DNA of 64,000 bases from Halicephalobus mephisto (GCA_009193035.1 SWDT01000038.1:372001-436000), one strand, 5' to 3'. Positions 47,641 to 60,599 are shown, counted from the stretch's first letter. Notes: generated by a model not told the origin, from the letters alone. Translations and numbers: made by a program.

Positions 47641-49583
47641 TGTCCCCACTCTCGCTCTTTTTCTTTTTTTACCTAAATTCAAGAATTTCTTAGAAAATCT
47701 TAAAAATTCCCCTTGAGGTAATTTTTTAATTTTTAATTTTTACAGTAAATCCTGCAAATTTCGTGTCGAGACAATTTCGCAACTATATTTGTAATTTTTT
47801 AATAATTGTTAAATTTGAATTTCCGAATTTATATTTTTATTATTTTTTGAACTTTTATTTTGTTCTTCCCGCGTTTCTTTTTTTGTCGGACTTCCGATAT
47901 TTGTATTTACTCAAATTTCATTGGTTTCTGCCATTCTTGCATGCCAGAGACGTCGATGTTTTAGTTTATAAATTTTCTTTGCAAGGAAAACCATTTTTAT
48001 CTTTTTTGATCGATGAAAAAAATGTTTACAAAGATTTTTCAGATTACTTTTCTGGAGATAGTATTTTTATTTCCTTGGTCGCTGAAGTCGATTACCCTAC
48101 TTGAATGCCTAGTTCATCGTCGTAGCGGATATTCGTACTTCTCCATCTGACGCCGTTGTTTGACGTGGCGTCAGACGCCATGCCGATGAGCAGAGGCACT
48201 GCCAAACCATTTTATAGGTTTAGATTTCCCTATTTTAGAAGATAGCAAGGTTAGTTTTTCAAATTTATACAAAAGAATAAAATAATTCGTCTTCGAAGGG
48301 GCATTTTTGTCTTAATTATGCTTTATTAGGGTATTTATTAATATTTTCATATATGAAAACCAAGTCTAGAAGGTAGATAGAGGGTTACTTTTCCTGTATA
48401 TCCTAATCCAGAAGGTTTGAGATATGTTTAGAGAGATTTGAAAAAATCTCAATGTATTTTAAATTTTTATTAATATTTTCATATATGAAAACCAAGTCTA
48501 GAAGGTAGAGGGTTACTTTTCCTGTATATCCTAATCTAGGTTTGAGATCTATTCAGGTGGACTGTAATTTCGAAAATTACGAAATTGTCTAGGATTACGA
48601 AATAATTGCCGCACAAAACTGAAATTGTCACATAGGCTACTTTACTTTTTAGGAACTTTTGGGAATTCCTGCCGGGACCAGTTTGTAAAAATATTCTTTT
48701 TAATTTTTATAATATATGATTGATTACGAAATCACACGACTACAAGATAGCTATCACGCAAAACTGAAATTTTTATGTTGACTAGTTTTTTAAAAACCCA
48801 GGAATTCTTCCCAAGACAATTTCAGGATAAAGTTTATTTTTAAAATAGTATAATTACAATTGTGTATTTATAGAATAATGTAAATTCTAATTTTTACAAT
48901 TTTCGTGTCGACTAAAAAATCCCTTTTGAAACAATTTTTAAAATTCTTTTTTTTATTTTTAAATTAGCAAAATTATGAATATATTTGCAGAATCACATAA
49001 ATTCTGAATTTTAGGATTTTATTTCTTTAGTAGGAAATCCCAAAAATTCCTTTCGAGATAATTCCCTGAAGAAGTTTTTTCAGTAAAATTATCAATATAT
49101 TTTTATAGAATAATATAAATTTTTAATTTCATATTTCAACTGGAAAATTTCAAAAGTTTTCTAAAAACATTTTTTTTAATTTTTAAAATATTTTTTAAAT
49201 TTCGTCGTTTTTTAACTATAAATAATTATTTTGTTTTTTTATTTCTATTATTAGTGTTTTTTAGAAATAATCAATCAAATTGGTCTGAACTTCTTCAAAA
49301 ACATGTTCCAGGAATCATTTTTACGGTCTATGGATTCATCAAAAATTTTTTTACTTACCTTCTTGGCTTTGCCAAATTTTCTAAAAAAGTCATTTCATTT
49401 TGGGCAGCTTCACGGTCTTTTTTTACTCCAAAATGCCTTAATAGACTGGGACTTGGCCAATGAGATTTGGCATGTTACTTTTATATAAATTTTTTCATTT
49501 AATTTTTAAAAATGTTTTGACTTTTTAGGGAAATTTTATCTGATTTTTGAAATTTAATGATTATGGTTCTTTCAGAAATAAAG
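47641..49583. other. Intergenic region upstream of epac-1
   Basis: 48080-48250 is a less AT-rich island containing a perfect 9-bp inverted repeat TCTGACGCC/GGCGTCAGA (48146-48154 and 48167-48175). 48320-48560 holds two copies of a unit near 125 bases with AAAACCAAGTCTAGAAGGTA. 48570-49180 is a decayed GGTCTCGAG-family array. It may hold 5' exons or promoter of epac-1 that I could not join convincingly. Confidence 0.4.
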
Positions 49584-52500
49584 ATGGAACAACTGGTGGG
49601 CAGGATTCGTCGTTCTGGGCAGATGCGGTCTTTGACGGACACGTTGTTGTTGGCTTTATTATCTGGTAGCGATGCTCGACCGGATAGGGTCAGCCCTGGG
49701 GTCATTTGTGAGGATTTCATTATTTTTCATAGGAAATTAACTTTGAACTATATTTAACAAAACTTTCTACATTTTGGTTGAATAGAGAATCAGAATCTAA
49801 CAAGCGGAAAATTCCCGTTTTTTCTTTTTGAACCATTTTTTAGTTGTTTTTTATGGATTTGGATATATTGGAAATTGAGCTGTCAACGACTCCTTTTATT
49901 TAGAATGATAGAATCGCCATTTCCGTTTTTTTGAATGACAGTAGATGAAAATATCCAGATTCTAAAGAAGTATTTATTCTCTGACGCTTGAGCAATTGCG
50001 GACAAGAAGAACAAATTTCGATTCTCGCTGGCATCAAGTGTAGAAAACTCAGACGGCCAAAAATTTTTTGCGTTTTTTTAGAAAAAGAAAAAAAAACTGG
50101 AATATTGGTCCTTAGAATGGTGTGTCATCGATAAACAACCAATGCATTAATACATTTTTTATTATTTAAAAAAGCATTTTTTATTTTTAAATTTATTTTG
50201 GAATGATTTATTGTTGTTTCGTATATAATAGACGTTTTTTGAAATGGATTAATTTTAAAATGACTTACGTAAACAGCTGCATTAATTTTAAAATTTTTCA
50301 GTGTTCCAACAAGACGAAGTTTTGGCATATTGGTATTTGCTTTTGACTGGTGAAGTTGAGTTGTATATTCCTTCAGTAAGTTTTTTTAAATTTTAACGAT
50401 AATTAGATGTTTTCGCAATTTGAAGAAAAACCTAATTAACGAAGAACCGTTGATAAATTTCCTGTCAAATGGAACCTTCGTTTTTTTCTGTTCTTATTAT
50501 TGGGTTTTGAAATTTCTAAAATGCTTATTTTTTAGCAAACATCGTTGGTAGAAGGAAGTTATCAGTCAACAACAGATCCATACGTATTACATTCAAGTAA
50601 AAGAAAACAGTTTTGTTCTAGATTTCCTCAATACGAAGAACAATTTCTTGCTAGAATTAGTCCTGGAACTCTTTTTGGTGAACTTAATTTATTCAGGCAT
50701 TCGTGTTCGGCGAGGGTAATTAGGCCATCTGAGTTCATTAGAATAAGCCAACAGCATTTTCTCAATATATACAGTGTAAGTCTCTAATTTTAGTTTTTTA
50801 GAATTATAATGGGTAGTTTTTTGTTTTATAGAGACACGCAGACCATTTACAGCCATATATTCGCGTGATGGAAGACCTCATTGCTGAAAGAAATACTCGT
50901 AAGTTTTGGTTTTAATAGTTTTTGTTTTTGAAAAATGTCTTAATTGTATGTTTTTGCAGCAGTGATGGGAAATGCACAAATTAGACCAGAACCTTCTACA
51001 AGTAAAGCTAATTATGGTAGTTGTTATTAATGTTATTGTTTTAAAAATGTTTTATAGATCCGTTTGAATTTTCTGTGATGCAAAAAGAATTGGAGCAGTC
51101 GAATATAGAAGAAACTCGGGAGGAAAATGGCTATAGTTGGAATGCTACTAGTTTATTTGAGCTTAGTAATACAGTTGTGAGTTTATTTTTGAAAATATTT
51201 TTGTGATATTTAATTTAGGTGATCTATTTTGGAAGAATTGGTTATGATTTTTGAGGTTTTGTTAGTGGTTTTATATATGAAAAGTAATTCCAGAAGGGAG
51301 ATAGAGGATTAGGCACTTTGTGTGCCTTTATTCAGGAATTTCTAAGTTTACAATTGATTACGAAATAATTCTCACAAAAAAATTATAATCTATTTTTGTT
51401 TTTTAATGCTGAAAATTTACTGTGAGATAATTTTGTAAAGTTTATATATGGATTTTATTGATTGCGAAATCTTGCAAGATTTTAAAGTAATTCTAACAGA
51501 AAAACTAAAATTACAAGCTTTTTTGGATTTTTAATTCTGGAAATTTATTGTAGAAAAATTTCGTAAATAAATCAGTTTTTTGAATTTTATGATAGCATTA
51601 TGGACGTTATAATTAAGGAAAAAGTAATATATAATTTTTGGGGTTTTTTAGTTCCTGTATGTAGATTTATGGAAATGGAAAAAATAATCTTATTTTTAGA
51701 ATAATTTTGGAAATTACAGAAATTTAAGATAATTTTGTAATAAAGGTTATTTTTGAGTTTTTATAATTATGTGATTTTTAGACGTTAGAATCCAGAATTT
51801 ATGAAGCTGGATTGACGATTAAAAGAACAATGCAAATGAGGAATCCACAGTTGATATGTGATCGACAAGCTCAACGAATGGTTTGTATTGTTTGAAATTT
51901 TTATAATTGTTTTTTTTCAAGGTTTATTCTCAATGTATGGTTGGATCGGAAATGACAAAATGGTTAGCTCAATTGTCGTCTGAAATTTTAATGCAACCAA
52001 TGCAAGCATTTACGAATTTACAAGTTATTGGAATGTGGCAAGCATTGTTGGAATATGGTATTATTTCTCATATAACGAATGAAGAACAATTTAAAGACAA
52101 ATATGTTTTTTATCGATGGAGTATTAAAGATCCTTTTGAAGAATATTATCGACTTAGAGCTGAACATCCGAATATGCAGAAAATCCAAGGAATTGGAGGA
52201 GGATTGGTTATGCCAACGAGTTCGATGGATCTTCCACCCCGAGGGGCTGAACCTCCTACTTTTATGGATTTACAAAATGCAATATTTTTTCTAAGTACAA
52301 TTGGTCCAGATTCTTTGTTTAGAATGATATTAATGAAATCGTAAGTAACATTTTTTTGAAAATGGGAGAAAACCATTTGTCTTTTTTAAATGGGAATATC
52401 TGGATTTTAGACCATTTGAACGAAGTCCGGAGGAATTGGAGCTTGTATATGAAGAATTGCTTCATGTGAAAGCGCTTTCGCATTTGAGTACAATGGTTAA

Positions 52501-55500
52501 AAGAGAATTGGCAAGTGTTATTCGTTTTGAACAACATCAATACGCAGGAAGAGTGCTTTTTCATCAAGGTGAAGAAGGTAGAAGTTGGTATATTATTCTC
52601 AAGGGAAGTGTCGATGTCAATATTATTGGAAAAGTAAGTTTATTATTTAATCAGTTGGACAATTTTATTTGTTCCGTTTTATTGCGTGAAGATAAAACAT
52701 GAGTTTTTTTTGGACTTTTTGACTATTGGTTTAGGGAGTAGTTTGTACATTACACGAAGGAGACGATTTTGGCAAACTGGCTTTGGTTAACGACGCTCCG
52801 AGAGCAGCGACAATTGCTCTACGTGAGGATAACTGTCAATTCCTCAGGGTAGATAAACATGATTTTAACAGGTTTTTTAAAATATGTTGTTAATTAATCC
52901 TAATTTTCTTTAAGGATATTGCGAGATGTCGAAGCGAACACGGTGCGTCTGAAAGAACACGATCAAGATGTTTTAGTTCTCGAAAAAATCAATTTGAACG
53001 CAACAGGATCAACTAGTAATGCATCCTTGAAGAATCAATGCTGGTTTGTTTCTGAGAAATATGTTTTTGAGGATAATTTGATTTTCAGCTATTCTGTCAT
53101 GGCTGGTCTACCAGAAAAAATGATAGAATATGTATTAGAAACTAGGATAGATGCTCAATCGGATGAAATAGCATTAGATGCTTTTTTAGAAGATTTTATT
53201 TTGACTCATATTATTTATATGCCTTCGAATGTACTATGTAATTACTTGAAAAATTACTACACAAGACGGGGAACAGTGGTAATGTTTATTTTAAAAAAAA
53301 ATAATTTGTTTTTTTAGCCATTTACGTCGAGTAGTTCTTTTGGTCAAAGTGTGGAAGTAAATTTCGATGTTGAACAACAATGTACAGCTAAAAGAAGAGT
53401 TGTGGCCTTTTTATCAATTTGGGAAAGTGTTTTTGGACTTCATTTTTTTCTTGATACAGTTGCAAATTCGTTTGTTGAAGAAATGTATTGTTGTGTATTG
53501 GAAGATAGCAAGAATATTCCAAATATGCTTCCAATTCTGGATCAGATAACTGGATTACGTCAACTTAGAGAAAATGCAATGCGTGTGCTTTCTAGATCTC
53601 CGACAACGATTCTTGATTGTGGAGTTTATTCCGCAAATGCACCAGCTCCTAATCCGATATTGCCGATAGATATTTGTGAGTTTTTTATTTTCGAAGAAAT
53701 TAACATTGAAATTTGTAAAAAATTGAAATTATATTTGCAATATTTAAACAAATTGGTTTTTGTGTTTAAATTTATAAAAAAATTAAATTTGCAGTTTTTA
53801 AGCTGATTGGTTAATGTTTTTAAAATTGCATTTATGGAGGTTTTGAAAGCAAAATAAGATCTGGGATTTTTTGCAATTGAATATCACTGGGTGAATTTTG
53901 CAAACAAGTTGCGAATTTTATTTTTAAATTTTTATAAATGTAAATTTTAACTAATCTGTCTGAATTTTGCAACCAAATTGCGAATTTTATTTTTAAATTT
54001 TTATAAATGTAAATTTTAACTAATCTACCTGAATTTTGCAACCAAATTGCAGATTTTATTTTAATTTCAAAATTTTTGTAATTGTAAATTTTAACTAATT
54101 CGCCTGAATTTTGTAAGTTGTAGATTTTATTTTCAAATTTTTGTGGATTGGAATAGTTTTTTGAATTTTTGTAATTATTTTGAATTAGATATCTAGGATT
54201 AATTTGTATTTAATTTTAGGCAATCAATGTATATATCTTTCTGATACTACTTTTATTACAATGAGTGTCAGGTTGGATAAAAATGCTTCTGAAATTGCTG
54301 ATTTGGCTCGATGTAAATTGAAATGCGCAAGTACTCAAGAGGAATGTTTCTTGATTGAAGTGAAATCTAGCGGTGAAAGAGTAGTTTTTGCTCCTACTGA
54401 GGTCTCTGTTCCAACAATGCTATCCATAAATGGAAGATTATATGTAGTTTTTAAAGATGAAATTGATTCTTTGACTCCTTTGCCGGAACAAAATGGTCCA
54501 CTTGAAGTTGTATATCATTCTGTTTTGGAATTAATGAGCAGTAGTGATATTGTAAATCAAATGTTTGCTTTTCATACACATTTATTCGAAGCTACAGATG
54601 AAATTGAATTAATATTCCAGGTTATTGGTCGTGATCAATTTGCAGGAAAAATGCCATCTAATCTTGATATTTTACTTCGACGATTTAATGAAGTACAATA
54701 TTGGGCTACAACTGAAATACTTTTGGCAAATCCAACAAAAAGAATTGCATATTTAAAAAAATTAATTAAAATAGCTGCTCTTGCAAAAGAAAATAAGGAT
54801 TTAATGGCGTTTTTTGCGATAACATTGGGGTTAAGTAACATTGCTGTCAGTAGACTTTCGTCAATTTGGGATGTAAGTTTTTTTAATTTGTTTATTTTTA
54901 AAATTTTTGGAATTTTTTATTTTTTTTTAGAAATTGTCAACGAAATTAAGACGACAATACGGTGAATTTGAAGCTTTATTAGATCCATCTCGAAATCATC
55001 GAGCGTATAGAATGTTGATTGCAAAAATGACTCCACCTGTGATTCCTTTTGTTCCTTTGTTATTGAAGGATTTGACCTTCATGCATGAAGGAAATAAAAC
55101 TTACTTTGCAGGGCTCGTTAATTTTGAAAAAATGGTATCTATTAATTTTCATTACAATTTAATAGGATGTTTTTTTTTCAGCACATGATTGCGAATGTTC
55201 TTAGAAGTTTTCGAAATTGTAAAGCAAAATTTTCTCCAAATTCGTCGCATTACAAAAAACCCTTAGAAGTGCAGAATTTGATACGGTAATTGTTTTTGAA
55301 GAATTTTAGAAATATAAAATGGAAAATTTTCTTCGATAATTAGAATTTTGGGATTTTTTAAATTTTGTTTTTTTAAAAAAATAGAAATTTTAAAATTGAA
55401 AAAAATAATTTTATTTAAAAAAAAATAGAAATTTTAAAATTGAAGAAAATAATTTTTTTTAAATCCCTGAAAATTATTGAAGAAATAAATTTTCATTGTT

Positions 55501-55657
55501 TTATGGAAAAATTTTCGATGTTGATTCATCTAGGAGTGGTTTTTAAATTATGAGTAATTTCAGAAATTTCCGAGTCATTGACAATCAAAGAAGATTAATG
55601 GAACTTTCGTATCAGATAGAACCTTCACAACGTCCTCCAGTTGATCATCATCGTTAA
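49584..55657 (+). CDS. epac-1: EPAC (cAMP-regulated guanine nucleotide exchange factor for Rap)
   Basis: Seventeen exons: 49584-49707, 50302-50375, 50536-50775, 50832-50898, 50960-51016, 51058-51176, 51782-51880, 51922-52340, 52411-52633, 52735-52871, 52915-53043, 53089-53278, 53318-53675, 54220-54872, 54931-55134, 55182-55285, 55564-55657; 1,096 residues. Domain order is that of EPAC: cNBD-A (to about 165), DEP (about 261-335), cNBD-B (about 400-535), REM, RA (about 745-830), CDC25 exchange domain to the end. cNBD-B has [16 protein letters not shown] with the EPAC-specific Lys488 and Arg497; [20 protein letters not shown] is nearly invariant. cNBD-A reads [16 protein letters not shown], with Ser124 where the phosphate-binding Arg should be. 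The catalytic end carries [11 protein letters not shown] and HEGNKTYF. The ATG follows TTCTTTCAG by eight bases; further 5' exons cannot be excluded. Confidence 0.95.
53870..54150. repeat. 65-bp tandem repeat in epac-1 intron 13
   Basis: Four copies of TTTTGCAACCAAATTGCGAA + TTTTATAAATGTAAATTTTA. The core TTGC..AAATTGCGAATTTTA looks like a decayed relative of the TTGCnnGCAA family. Confidence 0.75.
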
Positions 55658-57235
55658 TCTTCCTACACCAACTTTCCCCTATCCCTTTTTCTCCTACTTT
55701 TTCCCTATCCCTTTTTTTCCTACTTTTTCTCTCTATTCATCTCTTTCTTCCTACTCTTTCTCTCTATTCATCTCTCTCTTCCTACTTCTTTCTCTCTTCT
55801 TACTTCTTTCTCTTTCTACTCTTTCTCTCTTCTTACTTCTCTCTCTTTCTACTCTTTCTCTCTTTCTACTTCTTTCTCTACTCTTTCTCTTTTCCTACTT
55901 CTCTCTCTTTCTACTCTTTCTCTTTACTCATTTTTCTTTCTACTCCCTTCTTTTTTTCTCTCTCCTTGTCCTCCTTATTCTCTTTAAGGATCGCTTTAGG
56001 TGCTGAAATGTCCTGCTCATGTTATTGGATAAATTGACTGAATTCCGGTCGATTACATATCTCCCGGTTGTTTTCTCTTAGAAGATCTTTTTTTTATCAT
56101 CCTTTGTTTTTATTCAGATTTTACACTGTTTTTTTGTTTATAAAATTGAACTAAATCATAGTTAATATGGATTTCGAAATTGATGGAAATCATTGCAAAG
56201 AAAAAGTTAAACAAAATTGATCGGATCAATGCAAAATAGGTTGATTGGATCATACACAGAATGTTAAAAGTAATTAACAAAGCTGAGATCACGAAAATTC
56301 TTTCCTTTTTTAATTTTTTTATGGGGATTTGGATAAGCGACTAAGGCACAAAAGACGCTTTACACCGGAGAGAGAATTTAGGAATAGGATAAATAATTGA
56401 AGGAAAGATGAAATCTTTGGTACAGTACTCGTAATAAAAGTGTGGATTGTACGATAGTTGATCCCTTATTTAATGAATTTTTTTTGGATAAGTTTTTTTG
56501 GTTACTTGATTGGCATTTTGGGGTAGTTTTGGAGAAAACTGGTCTGAAAACGGAAAAAAATTATGTTCTATGATGTTTACCATTTTTGATTAATTTTAAT
56601 TTTGGGATTTTTTTAGATTAGTTTAATTTTTGAAAGAATCTATGATAATTAAAGATCAAAGTTGACGTGAAAACGAAGAAATTATACTGTATGATATTTA
56701 CCATTTTTGATTAATGTTAATTTTGGGGATTTTTTAAAAAATCTATGATAATTAAAGATCAAAGTTGACCTAAAAACGAAAAAAATTATGTTTTATGATG
56801 TTTATTACTTTTGATTAATGTTAATTTTGGGGATTTTTTAAAAAATTTATGATAATTAAAGATCAAAATTGACCTAAAAACGAAAAAAAATTATGTTTTA
56901 TGATGTTTATTATTTTTGATTAATGTTAATTTTGAAACTTTTTTAGATTAGTTTTTGGAATGACCTAAAATAGTAATCATAGATCAAGAAAACTGGTCTG
57001 AAAAATGAAAAAAATTATACTGTATGATGTTTACCATTTTTGATTGGTGTTGATTTTGAAATTTTTCCGTTTTTAGACTGGTTTTTGATCTTTTAAAAAC
57101 CCTAAAATAGTGATCAAAAATCACGATTGGTCTGAAAACGAAAAAAATTAACATGAATTTAAGGGAGTAAATGCCCCGAGGGATCAACTGTCGTACGATC
57201 GAAAATATGAAGTCGAATTAGACGGAATTCTGGAT
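55658..57235. repeat. CT-rich tract and tandem repeats between epac-1 and FGF gene
   Basis: 55660-55990 is almost pure pyrimidine (TTTCTACTCTTTCTCTC type) in the 3' region of epac-1; the ORF across it is compositional. 56560-57130 has about five copies of a unit near 110-120 bases (AATTATGTTTTATGATGTTT, GATTAATGTTAATTTTGGGG), joined to a CTGTCGTACGATCGA phrase also seen at 3830-3845. No gene. Confidence 0.7.
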
Positions 57236-59971
57236 TTAGTTTGTCGGTAGATTCTGAAGACGATTTGTTAGGGCTTTTGAATGTTTGTATCTGGCCACAG
57301 AACGAAGCTTATTCGAAGTCGGATATTTCCTTAATTGCTCCAATTGCTTCCGGCGATGATGTCGTCTAGTTTCTTCCCGTTCCATTCTTTTTCTTTTTCG
57401 TTCCATATAACGTGACAATTCATCGACTGTTTTCGTTCTTAGATCGACATCCGGATCACGTGGGTGTTCTGGAATCTTTGCCAATTTTTAAATAAAAAAA
57501 AAAAATTTACCATAATTATTTTGTGAAATTTTAGAATAATCAAATTCTTTAATATCTCGAGATTCATGTCTTACTGTATGATCTCTTTTTGTATGAAGAT
57601 CGTAATATTTTTCTAATAATTTATTGTCGATATTTCTTATCCCGATGAGAGACGGTTGTTCGGTTTCTTTATCTTTAGTCAGATCTTGCCAGCTGTTGGT
57701 CATTTTTTCGAGCCAATTAAATCCGTCATCGTCGAAACCGTCTCTTATTTTTGGAACATCTTCAGAAACTTGTGGCGGAATCCAGAAATCTTTATTTAAT
57801 TCTTTAACTTGAAATTGAGCTCCGACATCGTAAGTAGATGCGTGACGTCCTTTTTTCGGAATTCCGGAACGTTTCAAAGCTATGTGCCATTTTTTTTCGG
57901 AATTTCCATAAGAACACGAACTGTAACTATTGTAGTAATTTTCGAGGACTTCTTCGGAAAATACACATTCTGTTGTGTAATTTTCTATAGGCTGAAAATT
58001 TCAAAATTATTAATAACATTATCGTGATTTTTTATGTCACACTTTGTCGATTTATCTAAAATGACAAATTCATAGATTTTCTTTTTTCGTTATGGAACCA
58101 TTTTTAGTCATTTCTTAAATCAAAAAAATTATAAAAATAATTTTAAAAATTTAAAAAATAAAGAAATAATTAAAAATGATCCTGACACGAAAAGTGAAAA
58201 ATCTAGTTTTGTATTTTTTGGCGAAATGTGACTGACAATTGAGACTATATAATTATTAATCACTCACAGCAGGATACAGTTCTCCTTTGGAATTCATGCA
58301 AAGGAAGTCTTTCGTTTCAAGACCCCGGATGCTGACTAACCCGATGGCGATGGAATAAAACTCCATCAAAGCTGAAATAATTTTAAATTTTTCAATTAAA
58401 AAAAATAAATTTTTAAATTAAAAAAAAAAATAAAATTTTAAATTTAAAAAAAAATAAAAATTTTAAATTTAAAAAGAAAAATAAATTTTTAAATTAAAAA
58501 AAAATTTAAATTTAAAAAAATAAAAATTTTCAATTAATTTTGAACGGATCCCTCAATTTCGTTAATGGAAAGCTGTTTGAGTAACAGTTGATCATTTTTC
58601 TGAACTCTCCTTTATCCTCCCTCTGGACATATCCGAGAACAAATAACAACTGTCATTTGATCTTTGGGAGGCGATTCAAAAGAACAGGTTGTTTAAAATT
58701 TGTCAAATTTTGCATTTCCATTCAAAAATTTATTTTTTTTCAAAAAATTTTTTTATTAAAAAAAATCAATTATTTTTTATTCAAAATTTTACTTTTTTTT
58801 ATTTAAAAAAAATCAACTACTTCAAAAAATTTTTTTTAATTTAAAAAAAATCAACTGCTTAAAAAATTTTTTTTAAAGTTAAAAAAATCAGTATTTCATT
58901 TTTTTAAAGTTAAAAATCAAAATTCAAACTTGAGATTTTAACTTTTCGTGTTGAGACACGACTTGTGAATCATTTTGATTTGAAAAAGTCGAATAAATTC
59001 TAATTTTGAATTTAGATATGATAGCTTTTTGGAGTAGAAAAATCTGTGAATATTATCCTAGCCCGAAAAGTTCAAATTTCAACTTTAAACTTTGATTCTT
59101 AACTTGAATGAAGTAGAGTCTAGTTAATTTTTATTTAAAAAAAATTTTATTTTTATTTAAAAAAATTTTATTTTATTCAAAAATTTTATTTAAAAATTTT
59201 ATTTTTATTTAAAAAATTTTATTTTTATTTAAAAAATTTTATTTTATTCAAAAATTTAATTTTTATTTAAAAAAGTAAATTTTTATTTAAAAAATTGTTT
59301 TTTTTAAATTGAAACTCTTTTTTGTGAAAACTAGTTGATTTTCGTTTAAGATCGTCATCATCGGGAATTTGTCGTGAAAAAGATTTTATACAAATAAAAA
59401 AATTTTTGCAAAAAATTGTGGAAAATTTAAACTTGGAACTTACCGTAACGACTATCGACATTCCTGGTCCCCCGGATTCTGTAGGGTTCTAGCCAGTTTT
59501 CGTCAGTGCTCGAAGTTCCCTCAGGGTCTAGCATCTCGAACCAGACCCCGGAACGACAAAAGAGGCCTCCGATTTTGTGGGGCGAATTTAGGACATCCGG
59601 TCTTAGAACGACTTCCGTTAACTTCGAAAAAATTCAAAAATGACTTACTGTAGTTGAACTGTGAACGGTTTTATTAAATATTCATCGGACCATTTTTGGG
59701 CTTTTTTACGGTTCCTTTGTTGGATGGCCAAAGTGCATCTGTTGATTACTGTAAGGCCGCTGGGGGAGAATGGCGACGGAGGTGGCCGGGATCTGTGTCT
59801 GTGACGATGTCCAGATTTTTTAACTTCAGTTAACGAAGAATATGGTATGTTGTTATTTACTATCGTTACAGTATTATTCAATTCCACTAAAGGAGATTCA
59901 GTAACGATATTTCCCAATGACCCACCGCCGCCAATCGTCACGAAAAAGCAGACGAATAAGACGATACTCAT
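57236..59971 (-). CDS. let-756: Fibroblast growth factor, LET-756/EGL-17 type, with long basic tail
   Basis: Five minus-strand exons, 59971-59649, 59601-59444, 58371-58268, 57991-57511 and 57468-57236; 432 residues. MSIVLFVCFFVTIGGGGSLG at the start looks like a signal peptide. The beta-trefoil runs from about residue 107 to 255 with GGLFCRSGVWFEMLDPEG, LMEFYSIAIGLVSIRGLETK, CMNSKGELYP, TECVFSEEVLENYYNSYSSC and ALKRSGIPKKGRH, all in FGF order. Roughly 180 extra residues follow, ending in a highly basic segment (RKRKRMEREETRRHHRRKQL). C. elegans LET-756 (about 425 residues) also has a long tail, while EGL-17 is short, so let-756 is the better guess. FGFs activate the EGL-15 receptor. Confidence 0.88.
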
Positions 59972-60139
59972 GTGCTGGATTCGTCCAAAACGGCACAATA
60001 TGCCGATATTCCGCCGATTTGGCGGTGCATAAACGGCAAATTATCCGCTATTGTGACAAAATCTAAAAATAATTTAAGTTACTAAGTCTGCAAAATAACC
60101 ACGTCGAGGATAGAGATAAACACGCTTTATTCACGTAAA

Positions 60140-60599
60140 ACACAAAAACGGGTACATGGTATGTAATCTACGGATACATTAGAACGATTCTGATTTATCT
60201 CATATATCATATCCAATGCATTGGTACATCAAGTCGATATGGATACAATGTATATAATCTATGGATATATTAAAACGGTTCTGATTTATTTGATATATCA
60301 TATTCAATGCATCGATATATTAAATATGATATCGATGTATTATATTTAATTTATGGATAGATTAAAACGGTTCTGATTTATTTGATATATCATATCCAAT
60401 GCATTGGTACATCAAGTCGATATGGATACAATGTATATAATCTATGGATACATTAAAACGGTTCTGATGTATCATATATATCATATTCAATGCATCGATA
60501 TATTAAATATGATATCGATGTGTTATATTTAATATATCAGCGCATTAAATATGATATATTTGATGCATTAGAGCCGTTTTAATGTATCCTTTTTGTGTG
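60140..60599. mobile_element. Foldback/satellite element family A, copy 4
   Basis: Starts ACACAAAAACGGGTACATGG with GGATACATTAGAACGATTCT and ends GAGCCGTTTTAATGTATCCT + TTTTGTGTG. The interior has about three to four copies of a 60-120 base unit with TCATATCCAATGCATTGGTA. It sits about 170 bases upstream of the FGF start codon, in the likely promoter. Confidence 0.8.

Noticed and set aside
47763..48104. 113-codon + ORF rich in Phe/Tyr/Leu upstream of epac-1
   Set aside because: Starts in AT-rich repeat DNA, no recognised domain, no splice-supported link; only its 3' part has ordinary composition.
49254..49488. Two overlapping + ORFs just upstream of epac-1
   Set aside because: No similarity to the EPAC N-terminus and no compatible splice junction to the exon at 49584.
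55641..56006. 121-codon ORF rich in Leu, Phe and Ser downstream of epac-1
   Set aside because: Pyrimidine-tract by-product; it overlaps the epac-1 stop and has no independent gene signals.
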